A DNA stretch of 64,000 nucleotides from UBA8389 sp942493385 (GTDB lineage Bacteria > Bacteroidota > Bacteroidia > Bacteroidales > UBA1402), in assembly GCA_942493385.1 (NCBI GenBank), contig OW818699.1, positions 2,108,001-2,172,000 of the forward strand. Direction: 5' to 3'. This document shows, in pieces, positions 33,527 to 42,232 of the stretch. Within the stretch, counting starts at the first letter, position 1, and every line of letters starts with the position of its first letter. Both the position numbers and the translations under genes were made by a program. Below the pieces are notes generated by a model. It did not search any database and was not told the DNA's origin. It saw nothing but the letters and a program-made list of their open reading frames with translations.

Positions 33527-34264
33527 ATGCGGTTTATTCTAAGCCGTTCAACCAATCCGGGTTTCAATCTGGCTGCCGAGGAATTCTTGTTCTTCAGGCA
33601 GTCGGAAGAAACCCTTTTTTTGTATGTGAACGAATCCTGCGTCGTTGTTGGTTGCAATCAATCCATGTTGGCCGAAGCCGACACTACCTTTTGTGCTGCA
33701 CAAGGAATTGGCCTATTTAGGCGACTTTCCGGTGGTGGCGCCGTCTATCACGATGCTGGAAACCTGAATTATTGCTTTGTCAAGAACCGAATTCCCGGCC
33801 AATCACCCTTAGGGGCAGCTTTTCTGGAGCCAGTTGTCAACGTGCTTCGGTCCATGGAAATTCCCGTCGAAGTGGGAACCCGCAAAGACCTTTGGTTGCC
33901 AGGTGGTTTCAAGATTTCGGGTACCGCCTCTCATGTTGGTAAATCCAAGGAATTGCATCATGGCACGTTGTTGTACGACACCTCCTTGGAACGGCTTCAG
34001 CAGGCATTGACGCCCCATTCGGCAGGTAGAATCAAGGCTTCCGTTGCCTCAGTGCCGAGTCCGGTAAAGAACATCCGTCGATTTCTCTATGAAAACGGCA
34101 TCGAAGCAATGGATTCATCAGACTTTTTTCAACTTTTGACGGAACGGATGCTCGCTTTTCTGCCCGATTTGAAAAGAAACGATTTTTCGGAAGTCGAAAG
34201 GGTTGAAATTGCTGAAATTGCTGAAAAAACCTACCTTTCCACAGCTTGGACGTTTAAAAAATAG
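33527..34264 (+). CDS. lplA: Lipoate-protein ligase A (short form)
   Basis: A 245-residue member of the biotin/lipoate transferase fold. It activates lipoate with ATP and attaches it to target lysines. The LplA signatures are visible: GCNQSMLAEAD, FRRLSGGGAVYHDAGNLNYCF, and the KISGTASH active-site lysine. At this length it lacks the C-terminal accessory domain of E. coli LplA (about 338 residues), so a partner subunit or a different donor such as lipoyl-AMP is possible. The E2 at 8.0 kb is the only lipoyl domain seen in the window and a likely client. It is cotranscribed with the tandem aldolase. Confidence 0.88.
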   Translation: MRFILSRSTNPGFNLAAEEFLFFRQSEETLFLYVNESCVVVGCNQSMLAEADTTFCAAQGIGLFRRLSGGGAVYHDAGNLNYCFVKNRIPGQSPLGAAFLEPVVNVLRSMEIPVEVGTRKDLWLPGGFKISGTASHVGKSKELHHGTLLYDTSLERLQQALTPHSAGRIKASVASVPSPVKNIRRFLYENGIEAMDSSDFFQLLTERMLAFLPDLKRNDFSEVERVEIAEIAEKTYLSTAWTFKK

Positions 34265-34337
34265 AGAAATGTAAACTTTTGGAATTATCTTTACAACTCT
34301 TTAAGATATACCCTTATTAACCTAAAAACCAAAATCT

Positions 34338-34652
34338 ATGCAACGCGTTGCCTTTAAAATGAAAATGCTGCCCGGTATGAAAGCCGAGTACAAAAAACGT
34401 CATGACGAAGTTTGGCCTGAAATCGTAGAACTGATCAAAAAAAGCGGTATCAGCGATTATGCTATTTTTCTGGACGAAGAAACCAACATCTTGTTTGGCG
34501 TACAAAAAGTAGAAGGCAACGTTGGCTCACAAGATTTGGGTTTCGACGAAGTGACCAAGAAATGGTGGGCTTACATGGCCGACATCATGGAAACGAATCC
34601 AGACAACTCCCCGGTTACCGTTCCGCTGGAAGAAGTATTCTATTTAGCATAA
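34338..34652 (+). CDS. rhaM: L-rhamnose mutarotase
   Basis: A 104-residue RhaM-type protein interconverting alpha and beta anomers of L-rhamnose in the cytoplasm. It shows KMLPGMKAEYKKRHDEVWPEIVELIKKSGISDYAIFLDEETN, with the catalytic His in KKRHDEVWPE, and the WWAYMADIM segment. No rhamnose isomerase, kinase or permease is in the window, so it is an orphan copy. TATCTTTA at 34286-34293 may be its -7 box. It precedes nadE by 6 bases. Confidence 0.9.
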   Translation: MQRVAFKMKMLPGMKAEYKKRHDEVWPEIVELIKKSGISDYAIFLDEETNILFGVQKVEGNVGSQDLGFDEVTKKWWAYMADIMETNPDNSPVTVPLEEVFYLA

Positions 34653-34658
34653 CAATCT

Positions 34659-36581
34659 ATGAGCTACGGATTTGTGAGGGTAGGGGCCGCCGTCCCATTG
34701 TTAAAAGTAGGTGATTGCACCTACAACATGGAACAAACGGAGCTGCTGATGCAGGAAGCCGCCGACAAAGGCGTGCAAATGCTGTGTTTTCCAGAAATGG
34801 GCATCACCGGCTACACCTGCGGCGACCTTTTCCACCAGAAAATCCTGATTGAACAAGCCGAAGTTACGTTGCAAACCTTGCTGGAACGCAACTCCGGACT
34901 TTCCATGCTCACCCTCGTCGGAATGCCTGTGCGGGTGCAGAACCGCCTTATGAATACCGCCGTCGCCTTTCAAAATGGCCGCATTCTAGCCATTTTTCCC
35001 AAAACCTGGCTGCCCAATTACGGCGAATTCTACGAAAAACGCTGGTTCAGTTCCGCTCGTGAAGTGCAAGCTCGTGAAGCTACGCTTTGCGGCCAAACCG
35101 TACCCTTCGGAACCGATATTTTGCTTCAAAACGGCGACGCCTGCATCGGTGTCGAGATATGCGAGGATCTTTGGATGCCGGTTCCGCCCAGCAGTTTCCA
35201 CGCCCTTCACGGCGCCAACCTGTTGTTCAACCTTTCCGCCAGCAACGAACTCATCGCCAAAAACGACTACCGCAAACAGCTCGTGGCCCAACAATCCACC
35301 CGCTGCATCGCCTCCTACATTTACGCCTCCTGCGGCTTCGGCGAATCTACCACCGACGTGGTCTTTGCCGGCAACGCCGAAATCGTAGAAAACGGCAGTC
35401 TTTTAGCCGAGGCAGAACGCTTTACACTCGAGAACCAATTGATTTTTGCCGACGTCGATGTGGAAAAACTCAACGGCGACCGCCTTCGTCACACAGGCTT
35501 CACCGCCGATTTCCTACACGAACGCGAGGAAAGCGAGTACCGCATTCTACCCTTTGCCTTGTCCGAACTGTACACGGAAATGATTGATCGCAACTTCGAC
35601 CGCCATCCTTTTGTGCCTTCCGGTCCTGAACTGGACAAACGATGCCAGGAATTGTTCGCCATTCAGGTGCAAGGTCTTGCCAAACGAATGGTGCATACGG
35701 GCTGTCAGCACGCTGTCATAGGCATTTCAGGTGGTTTGGACTCCACGCTTGCCTTGCTGGTTGCAGTCAAGACTTTTGATAAGTTGGGCATTCCACGAAC
35801 CAACATCGAAGGCATCACCATGCCTGGTTTCGGCACCACCGATCGCACGTATCAAAATGCAGTAAGTTTAATTGGAAGCTTGGGTGTGCATTTCCGTGAA
35901 ATCTCCATCGTTAAGGCCGTGGAACAGCATTTCTCCGATATCGGTCACGATCCCGCCAACCTCGATGTTACCTACGAAAACTCTCAGGCTCGCGAACGCA
36001 CGCAAATCCTCATGGACATCGCCAATCAGGTCAATGGCCTGGTCATCGGAACCGGCGACCTGTCCGAATTGGCACTAGGCTGGGCAACTTACAACGGCGA
36101 CCACATGTCCATGTACGGCGTCAACGTAGGTGTTCCAAAAACGCTGGTCCGTTTCATCGTGCAATGGGTTTCCGAAAATAAGATGGACAAGGCCACTTCC
36201 GCCATTCTAGCCGATGTCGTTCTCACTCCAGTCAGCCCTGAATTATTACCTGCCACCCACGACGGGCTCATTTCCCAAAAGACCGAAGACCTGGTCGGCC
36301 CCTACGAACTCCACGACTTTTTCCTCTACCAAGTGCTCCGTTTTGGTTTCCAACCCCGCAAAATCCGCTGGATGGCAATTCGTGCCTTCGAGGGCATTTA
36401 TGACTCGGAAATCATTGAGAAATGGCTTCGCACGTTCTACCGTCGTTTCTTCGCCCAACAATTCAAACGTTCCTGCCTGCCCGACGGTCCCAAAGTCGGT
36501 TCGGTCAGCCTATCGCCGCGTGGTGACTGGCGCATGCCCAGCGATGCGGTGGTAAGGATGTGGTTGGAGGATTTGGACTAA
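34659..36581 (+). CDS. nadE: Glutamine-dependent NAD+ synthetase
   Basis: A 640-residue two-domain enzyme making NAD from nicotinate adenine dinucleotide with ATP and glutamine. The N-terminal nitrilase-like glutaminase (about 1-285) has the Glu-Lys-Cys triad in CFPEMGITGY, PKTWLPNYGEFYEKRWF and GVEICEDLW. The C-terminal synthetase (about 330-640) has the ATP-binding SGGLDSTLALL loop at about 357-367 and the GTGDLSELALGWATYNGDHM stretch. It follows rhaM by 6 bases. Length is normal. Convergent with the T9SS gene, 20 bases apart, with no obvious terminator in between. Confidence 0.96.
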   Translation: MSYGFVRVGAAVPLLKVGDCTYNMEQTELLMQEAADKGVQMLCFPEMGITGYTCGDLFHQKILIEQAEVTLQTLLERNSGLSMLTLVGMPVRVQNRLMNTAVAFQNGRILAIFPKTWLPNYGEFYEKRWFSSAREVQAREATLCGQTVPFGTDILLQNGDACIGVEICEDLWMPVPPSSFHALHGANLLFNLSASNELIAKNDYRKQLVAQQSTRCIASYIYASCGFGESTTDVVFAGNAEIVENGSLLAEAERFTLENQLIFADVDVEKLNGDRLRHTGFTADFLHEREESEYRILPFALSELYTEMIDRNFDRHPFVPSGPELDKRCQELFAIQVQGLAKRMVHTGCQHAVIGISGGLDSTLALLVAVKTFDKLGIPRTNIEGITMPGFGTTDRTYQNAVSLIGSLGVHFREISIVKAVEQHFSDIGHDPANLDVTYENSQARERTQILMDIANQVNGLVIGTGDLSELALGWATYNGDHMSMYGVNVGVPKTLVRFIVQWVSENKMDKATSAILADVVLTPVSPELLPATHDGLISQKTEDLVGPYELHDFFLYQVLRFGFQPRKIRWMAIRAFEGIYDSEIIEKWLRTFYRRFFAQQFKRSCLPDGPKVGSVSLSPRGDWRMPSDAVVRMWLEDLD

Positions 36582-36601
36582 TCCTCGTAAAACAAAACAA
36601 T

Positions 36602-39136
36602 TTATCGGATGATCAGTTTTCCCTTAAATAGTGTATCTCCCGTTTGAAGTTTTACCAAATACATGCCAGGTTTCAGGTTCTTTACAGAAATGATTTCTAG
36701 TTTGTCACCGTAATTTTGTTCCTGAACCAGTTTTCCAGTCAATTCGTAGATCCGAAGCATCATCAACTCACCTTTCGGAAGTTGGCTTGTAATCTGAATC
36801 CATTCACCAGCTGGGTTCGGATAAATAACAAGGTTCTCATCTGGATTGTTCATAGCCAATCCATTAGCCAGATAATTGGCCAGGTTTGATTTGATCCTTG
36901 TACCTGCCGGCGGAAGAACTGCCTGCGTTGTTGACATGCTTCTGAATCCGACCATTTTCGGTGCCGGAAGGTTTGGAATATAAACATTGGGACTTAGAAT
37001 GGCCATTTGATAATAGATGGTGCCTGTAGGTGCATCTAAGTCCGTATAGGCCGTGTTGCTGCCGGAACAGGTGCCGATTAACGCCAAACTGTCGGGTCGC
37101 GTGCCACGATAAATTTCGTAGGACTGAACAGTGAATCCCTCATACGCCTGCCATATTAGGTTCCAATTTTTCCCAATACCTTTATTGATGGTGAGATGCA
37201 GCGATTTGTGTGCAATGCTTTTCTCTGATTCAACGCCAGACAAATCGGTTGCAGACAGTTTATACTTGTAGGATTGCACATCAGCATTGGAGGTTGAATC
37301 CGTAAAAGAGCAAAGAGATTTGGCCGAAACCTTGCCAAGCAATGTATAAACGTTGGTCACATTTGATTCTTTGTAAATGGAATAATAATTGATGAAGGAT
37401 GAATAATTGTTCCAGTACAGCGTGTTTTTCATTTGATTGTCCACTGTAACCATACAAATTTCAGGTGCAGCAGGATTTACTTGCCTGATGACCGCTGTTG
37501 CTGTGGCTGATTGACTTCTGTCATATGTCTGAACGGTCAAGGTATAGGTGATGTTACTTACTTTGGCCATCGGTTTGGCAATGGTGTCGCAACTGAGCCC
37601 GACGGATGGGGTCCATCGGTATCTCAAAGGTTTGAGACCATTGTAATTTGACGAAATGAAAAGTTGGACTGAATCTCCACTGTAACCCCAGAATTCTCCA
37701 CCATTCGATAAGATGAGACTCGCTTTTTCAAATCGGATGGTATCGGAGGCAGTACAACCCCCAGGTGTCGTAATGGTAAGCCGATACGTAATCGGATCCT
37801 TCATGGTGAAAGTTGGAAATGCTGTCGAATCACTGCTAAGTCCAATTGAAGGTGTCCATTTAAATTGAAGCGGTACTGTGCCGACGTAATTGTGCTTTGG
37901 GAAAATGGTTCTAGAGGCTCCTGCCACCAATTGGGCATTAGCACCCAAATCCAGCGTCAAAAAAGTCGTATCAATGCTAATCTGATCGGTGGCGGAATCT
38001 CCGTTCAAATAGGCTGTTACACTATATACTTTTGAAATGGACGGATCAGCCAAAGGATATCGCATTTTGGGATTGTCCAGTGCTACAGCCGGCTCCCATC
38101 GACATGAATCCATATTTCGAGCTGTGCATTTGTAAATGCTGCCTGCAGCGCCAACAAGGTAACCTATGGTCGAACTGGGAAAACAAAGGTCATTCAAGGT
38201 ATTGGAACCGAAGTCGTTTTGTGAATACCAGGTGTTGCCGGAGTCCATTGTTTTCATGAAACAACCGTTTTTACCCATCACATAACCAAGGCTGTCACTA
38301 AAAAAACGAATGTTTCCAATAATTCCTTTTCCAGGAGTCAGAATCAAATTCCAAGTTGTACCCCCATCAGTTGTCTTGAACAGGCCAAAGTTGCATCCCC
38401 AATAACCCGTACTGGGTTTCGTGAAATGAAAAGAATACAAAGAATTGCTGGCAGAAGGCAAATTATTGCTCACCCTCATCCATGTCAGGCCACCATCGGT
38501 CGTTTTTGCCAAATATCCATTGTAATTTGCAATATAACCTGTATCGGCCGATGGAAAATTCAAATACAATCCAGACGCACCAACAGGGGTATAGTTCAAC
38601 ACCCAATTATCGCCACCATCGGTTGTTTTTAGCACCGAACCTTGTTCGTTGAGGGCGAATCCAATTTTTTCATTGACAAAACATAAGCGTTTCAGGGTGG
38701 CGTGTGGTGCCGTGGTGATTTTTTTCCAAATGCCGCCTCCATCCCAGGTTGTATAAAAGTCACCTCCTGATGATAATGCGAATCCTCGTTTCGGTGTATT
38801 GAATGTCAGCGTTGTCAACGGAAAGGGCTGGGACTGGCCGTTTGTGAGGGTATTGATGGGTTCCCAGTTCATACCGCCGTCATAGGTTCGAAGTAAAGTC
38901 CCATCGTAACCACTGACAAAGCCGGTGTCTTTATTCAGAAAAAATACCTGATTCAAAATACTAGTAGTCGGTGCATTATCAAATTTTTCCCACGCCGGCT
39001 CTACATGCAGACGAACCTTGCTTCCACATCCGGAAGTAATTTCCGATCCGGCCTTTATCTTAAATGAAGCCATGGCAGTATTTAATAACAAGCTGTTTAC
39101 TGACGCAAATAAAAGGATACAGAAGGTTTTTTTCAT
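36602..39136 (-). CDS. Secreted YCF48/BNR-repeat protein with type IX sorting domain
   Basis: An 844-residue exported protein. Signal peptide (1-23); a beta-propeller of YCF48-like repeats (about 45-360) built on units ending like LKTTDGGDNW, six good copies plus a degenerate seventh (CTARNMDSCRW); two PKD-like modules (about 365-545) around FKWTPSIGLSSD and YRWTPSVGLSCD; a fibronectin-III-like region (about 550-750); and the C-terminal domain VIYPNPAGEW ending LFKGKLIIR, the type A sorting signal of the type IX secretion system. The protein should be carried across the outer membrane and released or anchored at the surface. Ligand unknown. Confidence 0.9.
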   Translation of the reverse strand: MKKTFCILLFASVNSLLLNTAMASFKIKAGSEITSGCGSKVRLHVEPAWEKFDNAPTTSILNQVFFLNKDTGFVSGYDGTLLRTYDGGMNWEPINTLTNGQSQPFPLTTLTFNTPKRGFALSSGGDFYTTWDGGGIWKKITTAPHATLKRLCFVNEKIGFALNEQGSVLKTTDGGDNWVLNYTPVGASGLYLNFPSADTGYIANYNGYLAKTTDGGLTWMRVSNNLPSASNSLYSFHFTKPSTGYWGCNFGLFKTTDGGTTWNLILTPGKGIIGNIRFFSDSLGYVMGKNGCFMKTMDSGNTWYSQNDFGSNTLNDLCFPSSTIGYLVGAAGSIYKCTARNMDSCRWEPAVALDNPKMRYPLADPSISKVYSVTAYLNGDSATDQISIDTTFLTLDLGANAQLVAGASRTIFPKHNYVGTVPLQFKWTPSIGLSSDSTAFPTFTMKDPITYRLTITTPGGCTASDTIRFEKASLILSNGGEFWGYSGDSVQLFISSNYNGLKPLRYRWTPSVGLSCDTIAKPMAKVSNITYTLTVQTYDRSQSATATAVIRQVNPAAPEICMVTVDNQMKNTLYWNNYSSFINYYSIYKESNVTNVYTLLGKVSAKSLCSFTDSTSNADVQSYKYKLSATDLSGVESEKSIAHKSLHLTINKGIGKNWNLIWQAYEGFTVQSYEIYRGTRPDSLALIGTCSGSNTAYTDLDAPTGTIYYQMAILSPNVYIPNLPAPKMVGFRSMSTTQAVLPPAGTRIKSNLANYLANGLAMNNPDENLVIYPNPAGEWIQITSQLPKGELMMLRIYELTGKLVQEQNYGDKLEIISVKNLKPGMYLVKLQTGDTLFKGKLIIR

Positions 39137-39194
39137 GGTTTTCTGTGTTATGACGGAATATGCACGTAAATAATAAATTACTGAAAATAAAAAA

Positions 39195-39202
39195 CAAAAG
39201 TA
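39195..39202 (-). promoter_or_regulatory. -7 box for the T9SS cargo gene
   Basis: TACTTTTG on the minus strand, about 58 bases before the ATG. No good -33 element. Confidence 0.4.
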
Positions 39203-39287
39203 ATCACTTCTATAAAATTATCGACACTGTTGTCATTTTTTATGGGTTATAAAATGTGTCATTTTTTTATACAAACGAAGTCTATTT

Positions 39288-39320
39288 TTGATGAAAAATC
39301 GTTTCAGCTCATTATCTTTG
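39288..39320 (+). promoter_or_regulatory. Bacteroidetes-type promoter for pgk
   Basis: TTG (39288-39290), 22 nt, then TATCTTTG (39313-39320), 44 bases before the pgk ATG. Spacing is a little long. Confidence 0.6.
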
Positions 39321-39364
39321 CAATCGTTCACACCAAAACGATAATCCTAACAATATAAGGTCTT

Positions 39365-40621
39365 ATGCAAACAATCGATCAATTCAATTTTGCCGGAAAA
39401 AAGGCATTTGTGCGCGTTGATTTCAATGTGCCCCTCGACGAACAGTTTAACATTACGGATGACAACCGGATGCGCGCGGCTTTGCCCACGCTGAAGAAAA
39501 TTCTGGCCGACGGCGGAAGTCTCATCATCGGATCCCACTTGGGACGTCCGAAAAAGAATCCAGATCCCAAGTCCTCGTTGAAAGTGGTGGTGGACCATTT
39601 GTCCAAATTGCTTGGTGTTCCAGTCCAGTTCGCTGAAGATTGCCAGAATGCCGATGCTCAGGCTGCTGCATTGAAGCCGGGTGAAGTATTGTTGCTCGAA
39701 AACCTCCGCTTCTATGCCGAAGAAGAAGGCAAAGCTCGTGGTTTGGCCGAAGACGCTTCCGACGAAGAAAAGGCAGCTGCAAAGAAAGTAATCAAAGCCA
39801 GCCAAAAAGATTTCACCGCCAAATTGGCTTCTTACGCCGATTGCTATGTGAACGACGCCTTCGGAACCGCTCACCGCGCACATGCATCCACAGCTCTGAT
39901 AGCCGACTACTTTGATGCCGACCACAAAATGTTCGGTTACCTGATGAACAAAGAAGTCATCGCTGTCGAAAAAATCATGAAGGATACCGCACGTCCCTTC
40001 ACCGCCATCATGGGTGGTTCCAAGGTTTCCTCCAAAATTGAGATTATTGAAAACCTACTTTCGAAAGTGGACAACCTGATCATTGCCGGTGGCATGACTT
40101 ACACCTTTGTCAAGGCTCAAGGCGGCAAGATCGGTCACTCCATTTGTGAGGACGACAAATTGGATTTGGCGTTGGAACTGATGGAAAAAGCCAAAGCACA
40201 AGGCGTCAAGCTGGTCATGGCAGTCGATGCCAAGATTGCGGACTCCTTCAGCAACGATGCCAAAACAGCTTTTGTCAATGTGAATGAAATTCCCGACGAC
40301 ATGCAAGGCATGGACATCGGCCCCAAAACCGAAGCGATTTTTGCCGAAGTCATCAAAAACTCCAAAACCATTCTTTGGAACGGTCCTACCGGCGTATTTG
40401 AATTCGACAACTTCTCCCATGGTTCACAAGCAGTTGGTGAAGCCATTGTGGAAGCAACCAAATTGGGTGCCTTCTCGCTTGTTGGCGGTGGCGACTCCGT
40501 GGCTTGCGTGAACAAATTTGGTCTGGCTGACGGCGTCAGCTACGTCTCCACCGGTGGCGGTGCCTTGTTGGAAGCCATCGAAGGAAAGATTCTTCCAGGT
40601 ATCGCAGCCATTAAAAAATAA
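39365..40621 (+). CDS. pgk: Phosphoglycerate kinase
   Basis: A 418-residue glycolytic enzyme that transfers phosphate from 1,3-bisphosphoglycerate to ADP. Signatures are VRVDFNVPLDE at the start, GSHLGRPKK, the AHASTA substrate site, MGGSKVSSKIE, and the C-terminal nucleotide loop LVGGGDSVA followed by STGGGALLE. Length is normal. It precedes an MFS transporter by 9 bases and ends in the same operon. Divergent from the T9SS cargo gene. Confidence 0.97.
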   Translation: MQTIDQFNFAGKKAFVRVDFNVPLDEQFNITDDNRMRAALPTLKKILADGGSLIIGSHLGRPKKNPDPKSSLKVVVDHLSKLLGVPVQFAEDCQNADAQAAALKPGEVLLLENLRFYAEEEGKARGLAEDASDEEKAAAKKVIKASQKDFTAKLASYADCYVNDAFGTAHRAHASTALIADYFDADHKMFGYLMNKEVIAVEKIMKDTARPFTAIMGGSKVSSKIEIIENLLSKVDNLIIAGGMTYTFVKAQGGKIGHSICEDDKLDLALELMEKAKAQGVKLVMAVDAKIADSFSNDAKTAFVNVNEIPDDMQGMDIGPKTEAIFAEVIKNSKTILWNGPTGVFEFDNFSHGSQAVGEAIVEATKLGAFSLVGGGDSVACVNKFGLADGVSYVSTGGGALLEAIEGKILPGIAAIKK

Positions 40622-40630
40622 CTACTACAC

Positions 40631-41992
40631 ATGACAAACACACTGAAAGCCTCCATCCGCGACTCCAAAGCCGCGCGTTGGGGTGCGCTCGGCATCGTCG
40701 CCTTTACGATGATGGCCGCGTATTTCTTCACCGATGTGATGGCACCGCTCAAAACCATGTTGGAAACCCAACAAGGTTGGGACAGCAGTGATTACGGCTT
40801 TTTCACGAGCGCCTACGGTTGGTTCAACGTCTTTTTGCTGATGCTGTTCTTTGGTGGACTTATACTTGATAAAGTAGGGGTTCGTCTAACCGGTGTTGGA
40901 TCTTCCGCATTGATGGTCATCGGAGCAGTGGTCAAATATTTTGCCATTTCCTCCGAAACCTTGGGTTCCACTCAAATACTCGGAATCAATGGTCAGGTAT
41001 TGATCGCCGCGCTTGGTTATGCAACCTTTGCCGTCGGCGCTGAAGTGACCGGAATCACAGTTACCAAAGTCATCGTCAAATGGTTCAAAGGTCATGAAAT
41101 GGCCATGGCAATGGGTGTTCAAGTCTCCCTTGCTCGTATCGGGACTGGTATGGCGCTTGTATTTACAGTTCCATTCGCCAATGCCTTTCATTCGGTAGCC
41201 GCACCCATCCTACTCGGCGCATCCTTGTTGTGCATCGGTATGGTTTCATTCATCATTTACGGCGTGATGGATAAGAAACTGGAAAAGGAAAAAGGTGCTG
41301 TCGATGCAGAAGCGGAAGAAGGCTTTAAGATTTCGGATGTCAAAATGATTCTGACCAACAAAGGATTCTGGTTGATCGCCGTTCTGTGCGTGATGTTCTA
41401 TTCCTGTGTCTTTCCTTTCTTGAAATATGCTACAGACCTCATGGTCAATAAGTTCCACGTCGAATATGAACTGGCTGGAATTATTCCCGGATTGGTCCCG
41501 TTTGGTACCATCCTGTTGACGCCACTTTTCGGTAGCATCTACGACAAAAAGGGCAAGGGTGCCACCATCATGATCATAGGTGCCTGCATCTTGCTGTTCG
41601 TTCACCTCATTTTCACCATTCCTTTCTTGAACAATTGGATGCTGGCAGTCGCTTTGATGATTCTGCTGGGTATCGGATTTTCGTTGGTTCCTTCGGCCAT
41701 GTGGCCTTCCGTTGCCAAGATCATTCCCGAAAAACAGTTGGGAACGGCCTATTCGCTCATCTTCCTGATTCAGAACATCGGTTTGATGGGAGTACCATTT
41801 ATGGTTGGTAAGGTTCTTGAAAATTATTGCAAGATTCCCACTGCCGATGGATCACCGGCCTACGACTACACCTTAGTGATGGCGATATTCTCAGGCTTTG
41901 CACTCATATCCATCTTTGTTGCTTTTGAACTGAAGCGTGAGGATAAGAAAAAAGGCTACGGTTTGGAGCAGAAGAATGCTGTTGAAGATTAA
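40631..41992 (+). CDS. Major facilitator superfamily transporter, substrate unknown
   Basis: A 453-residue 12-helix transporter. The first loop motif reads GGLILDKVGVRLTG, a variant of the MFS motif A, with a matching LFGSIYDKKGKGA in the second half. A charged central loop (about 215-235) separates the halves. The family resembles nitrate/organophosphate-type MFS members in Bacteroidetes, but no substrate is evident. It is cotranscribed with pgk, which would fit import or export of a glycolytic metabolite (inference). Confidence 0.85.
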   Translation: MTNTLKASIRDSKAARWGALGIVAFTMMAAYFFTDVMAPLKTMLETQQGWDSSDYGFFTSAYGWFNVFLLMLFFGGLILDKVGVRLTGVGSSALMVIGAVVKYFAISSETLGSTQILGINGQVLIAALGYATFAVGAEVTGITVTKVIVKWFKGHEMAMAMGVQVSLARIGTGMALVFTVPFANAFHSVAAPILLGASLLCIGMVSFIIYGVMDKKLEKEKGAVDAEAEEGFKISDVKMILTNKGFWLIAVLCVMFYSCVFPFLKYATDLMVNKFHVEYELAGIIPGLVPFGTILLTPLFGSIYDKKGKGATIMIIGACILLFVHLIFTIPFLNNWMLAVALMILLGIGFSLVPSAMWPSVAKIIPEKQLGTAYSLIFLIQNIGLMGVPFMVGKVLENYCKIPTADGSPAYDYTLVMAIFSGFALISIFVAFELKREDKKKGYGLEQKNAVED

Positions 41993-42010
41993 TATCGTAT
42001 ACAAATAATG

Positions 42011-42056
42011 TGAGAGGTCGTATCAAAAGTCAAATGATACGGCCTCAACTTAATTT
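42011..42056 (+). terminator. Terminator-like hairpin after the pgk-MFS pair
   Basis: A 12-bp stem with one G-T pair (42014-42025 with 42035-42046) and a 9-nt loop, followed by an A/T-rich stretch that lacks a long T run. Its core GTATCA/TGATAC matches that of the hairpin at 2858-2889. Confidence 0.6.
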
Positions 42057-42166
42057 CAGGGTAGATGTTTTAATGGAATGTCAAGGCTAAGGCAACCTTT
42101 AGAGACATCCGAACAATAAATGCTCTACACGGAATAGAAACGAAATGCTCTTTGGGTGATTTAAAC

Positions 42167-42191
42167 CGTTAAATCGTATATACTAACGATT
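42167..42191. promoter_or_regulatory. Possible operator upstream of the GH38 gene
   Basis: Two nested inverted repeats: CGTTA-N12-TAACG (42167-42188) and AATCGT-N8-ACGATT (42172-42191), 42 bases before the ATG. The rest of the 240-base gap holds the upstream hairpin and no clear consensus promoter. Confidence 0.35.
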
Positions 42192-42232
42192 GCATTTAAC
42201 CTAGTTATCCATAATCCTTTTCCGAAATCATC

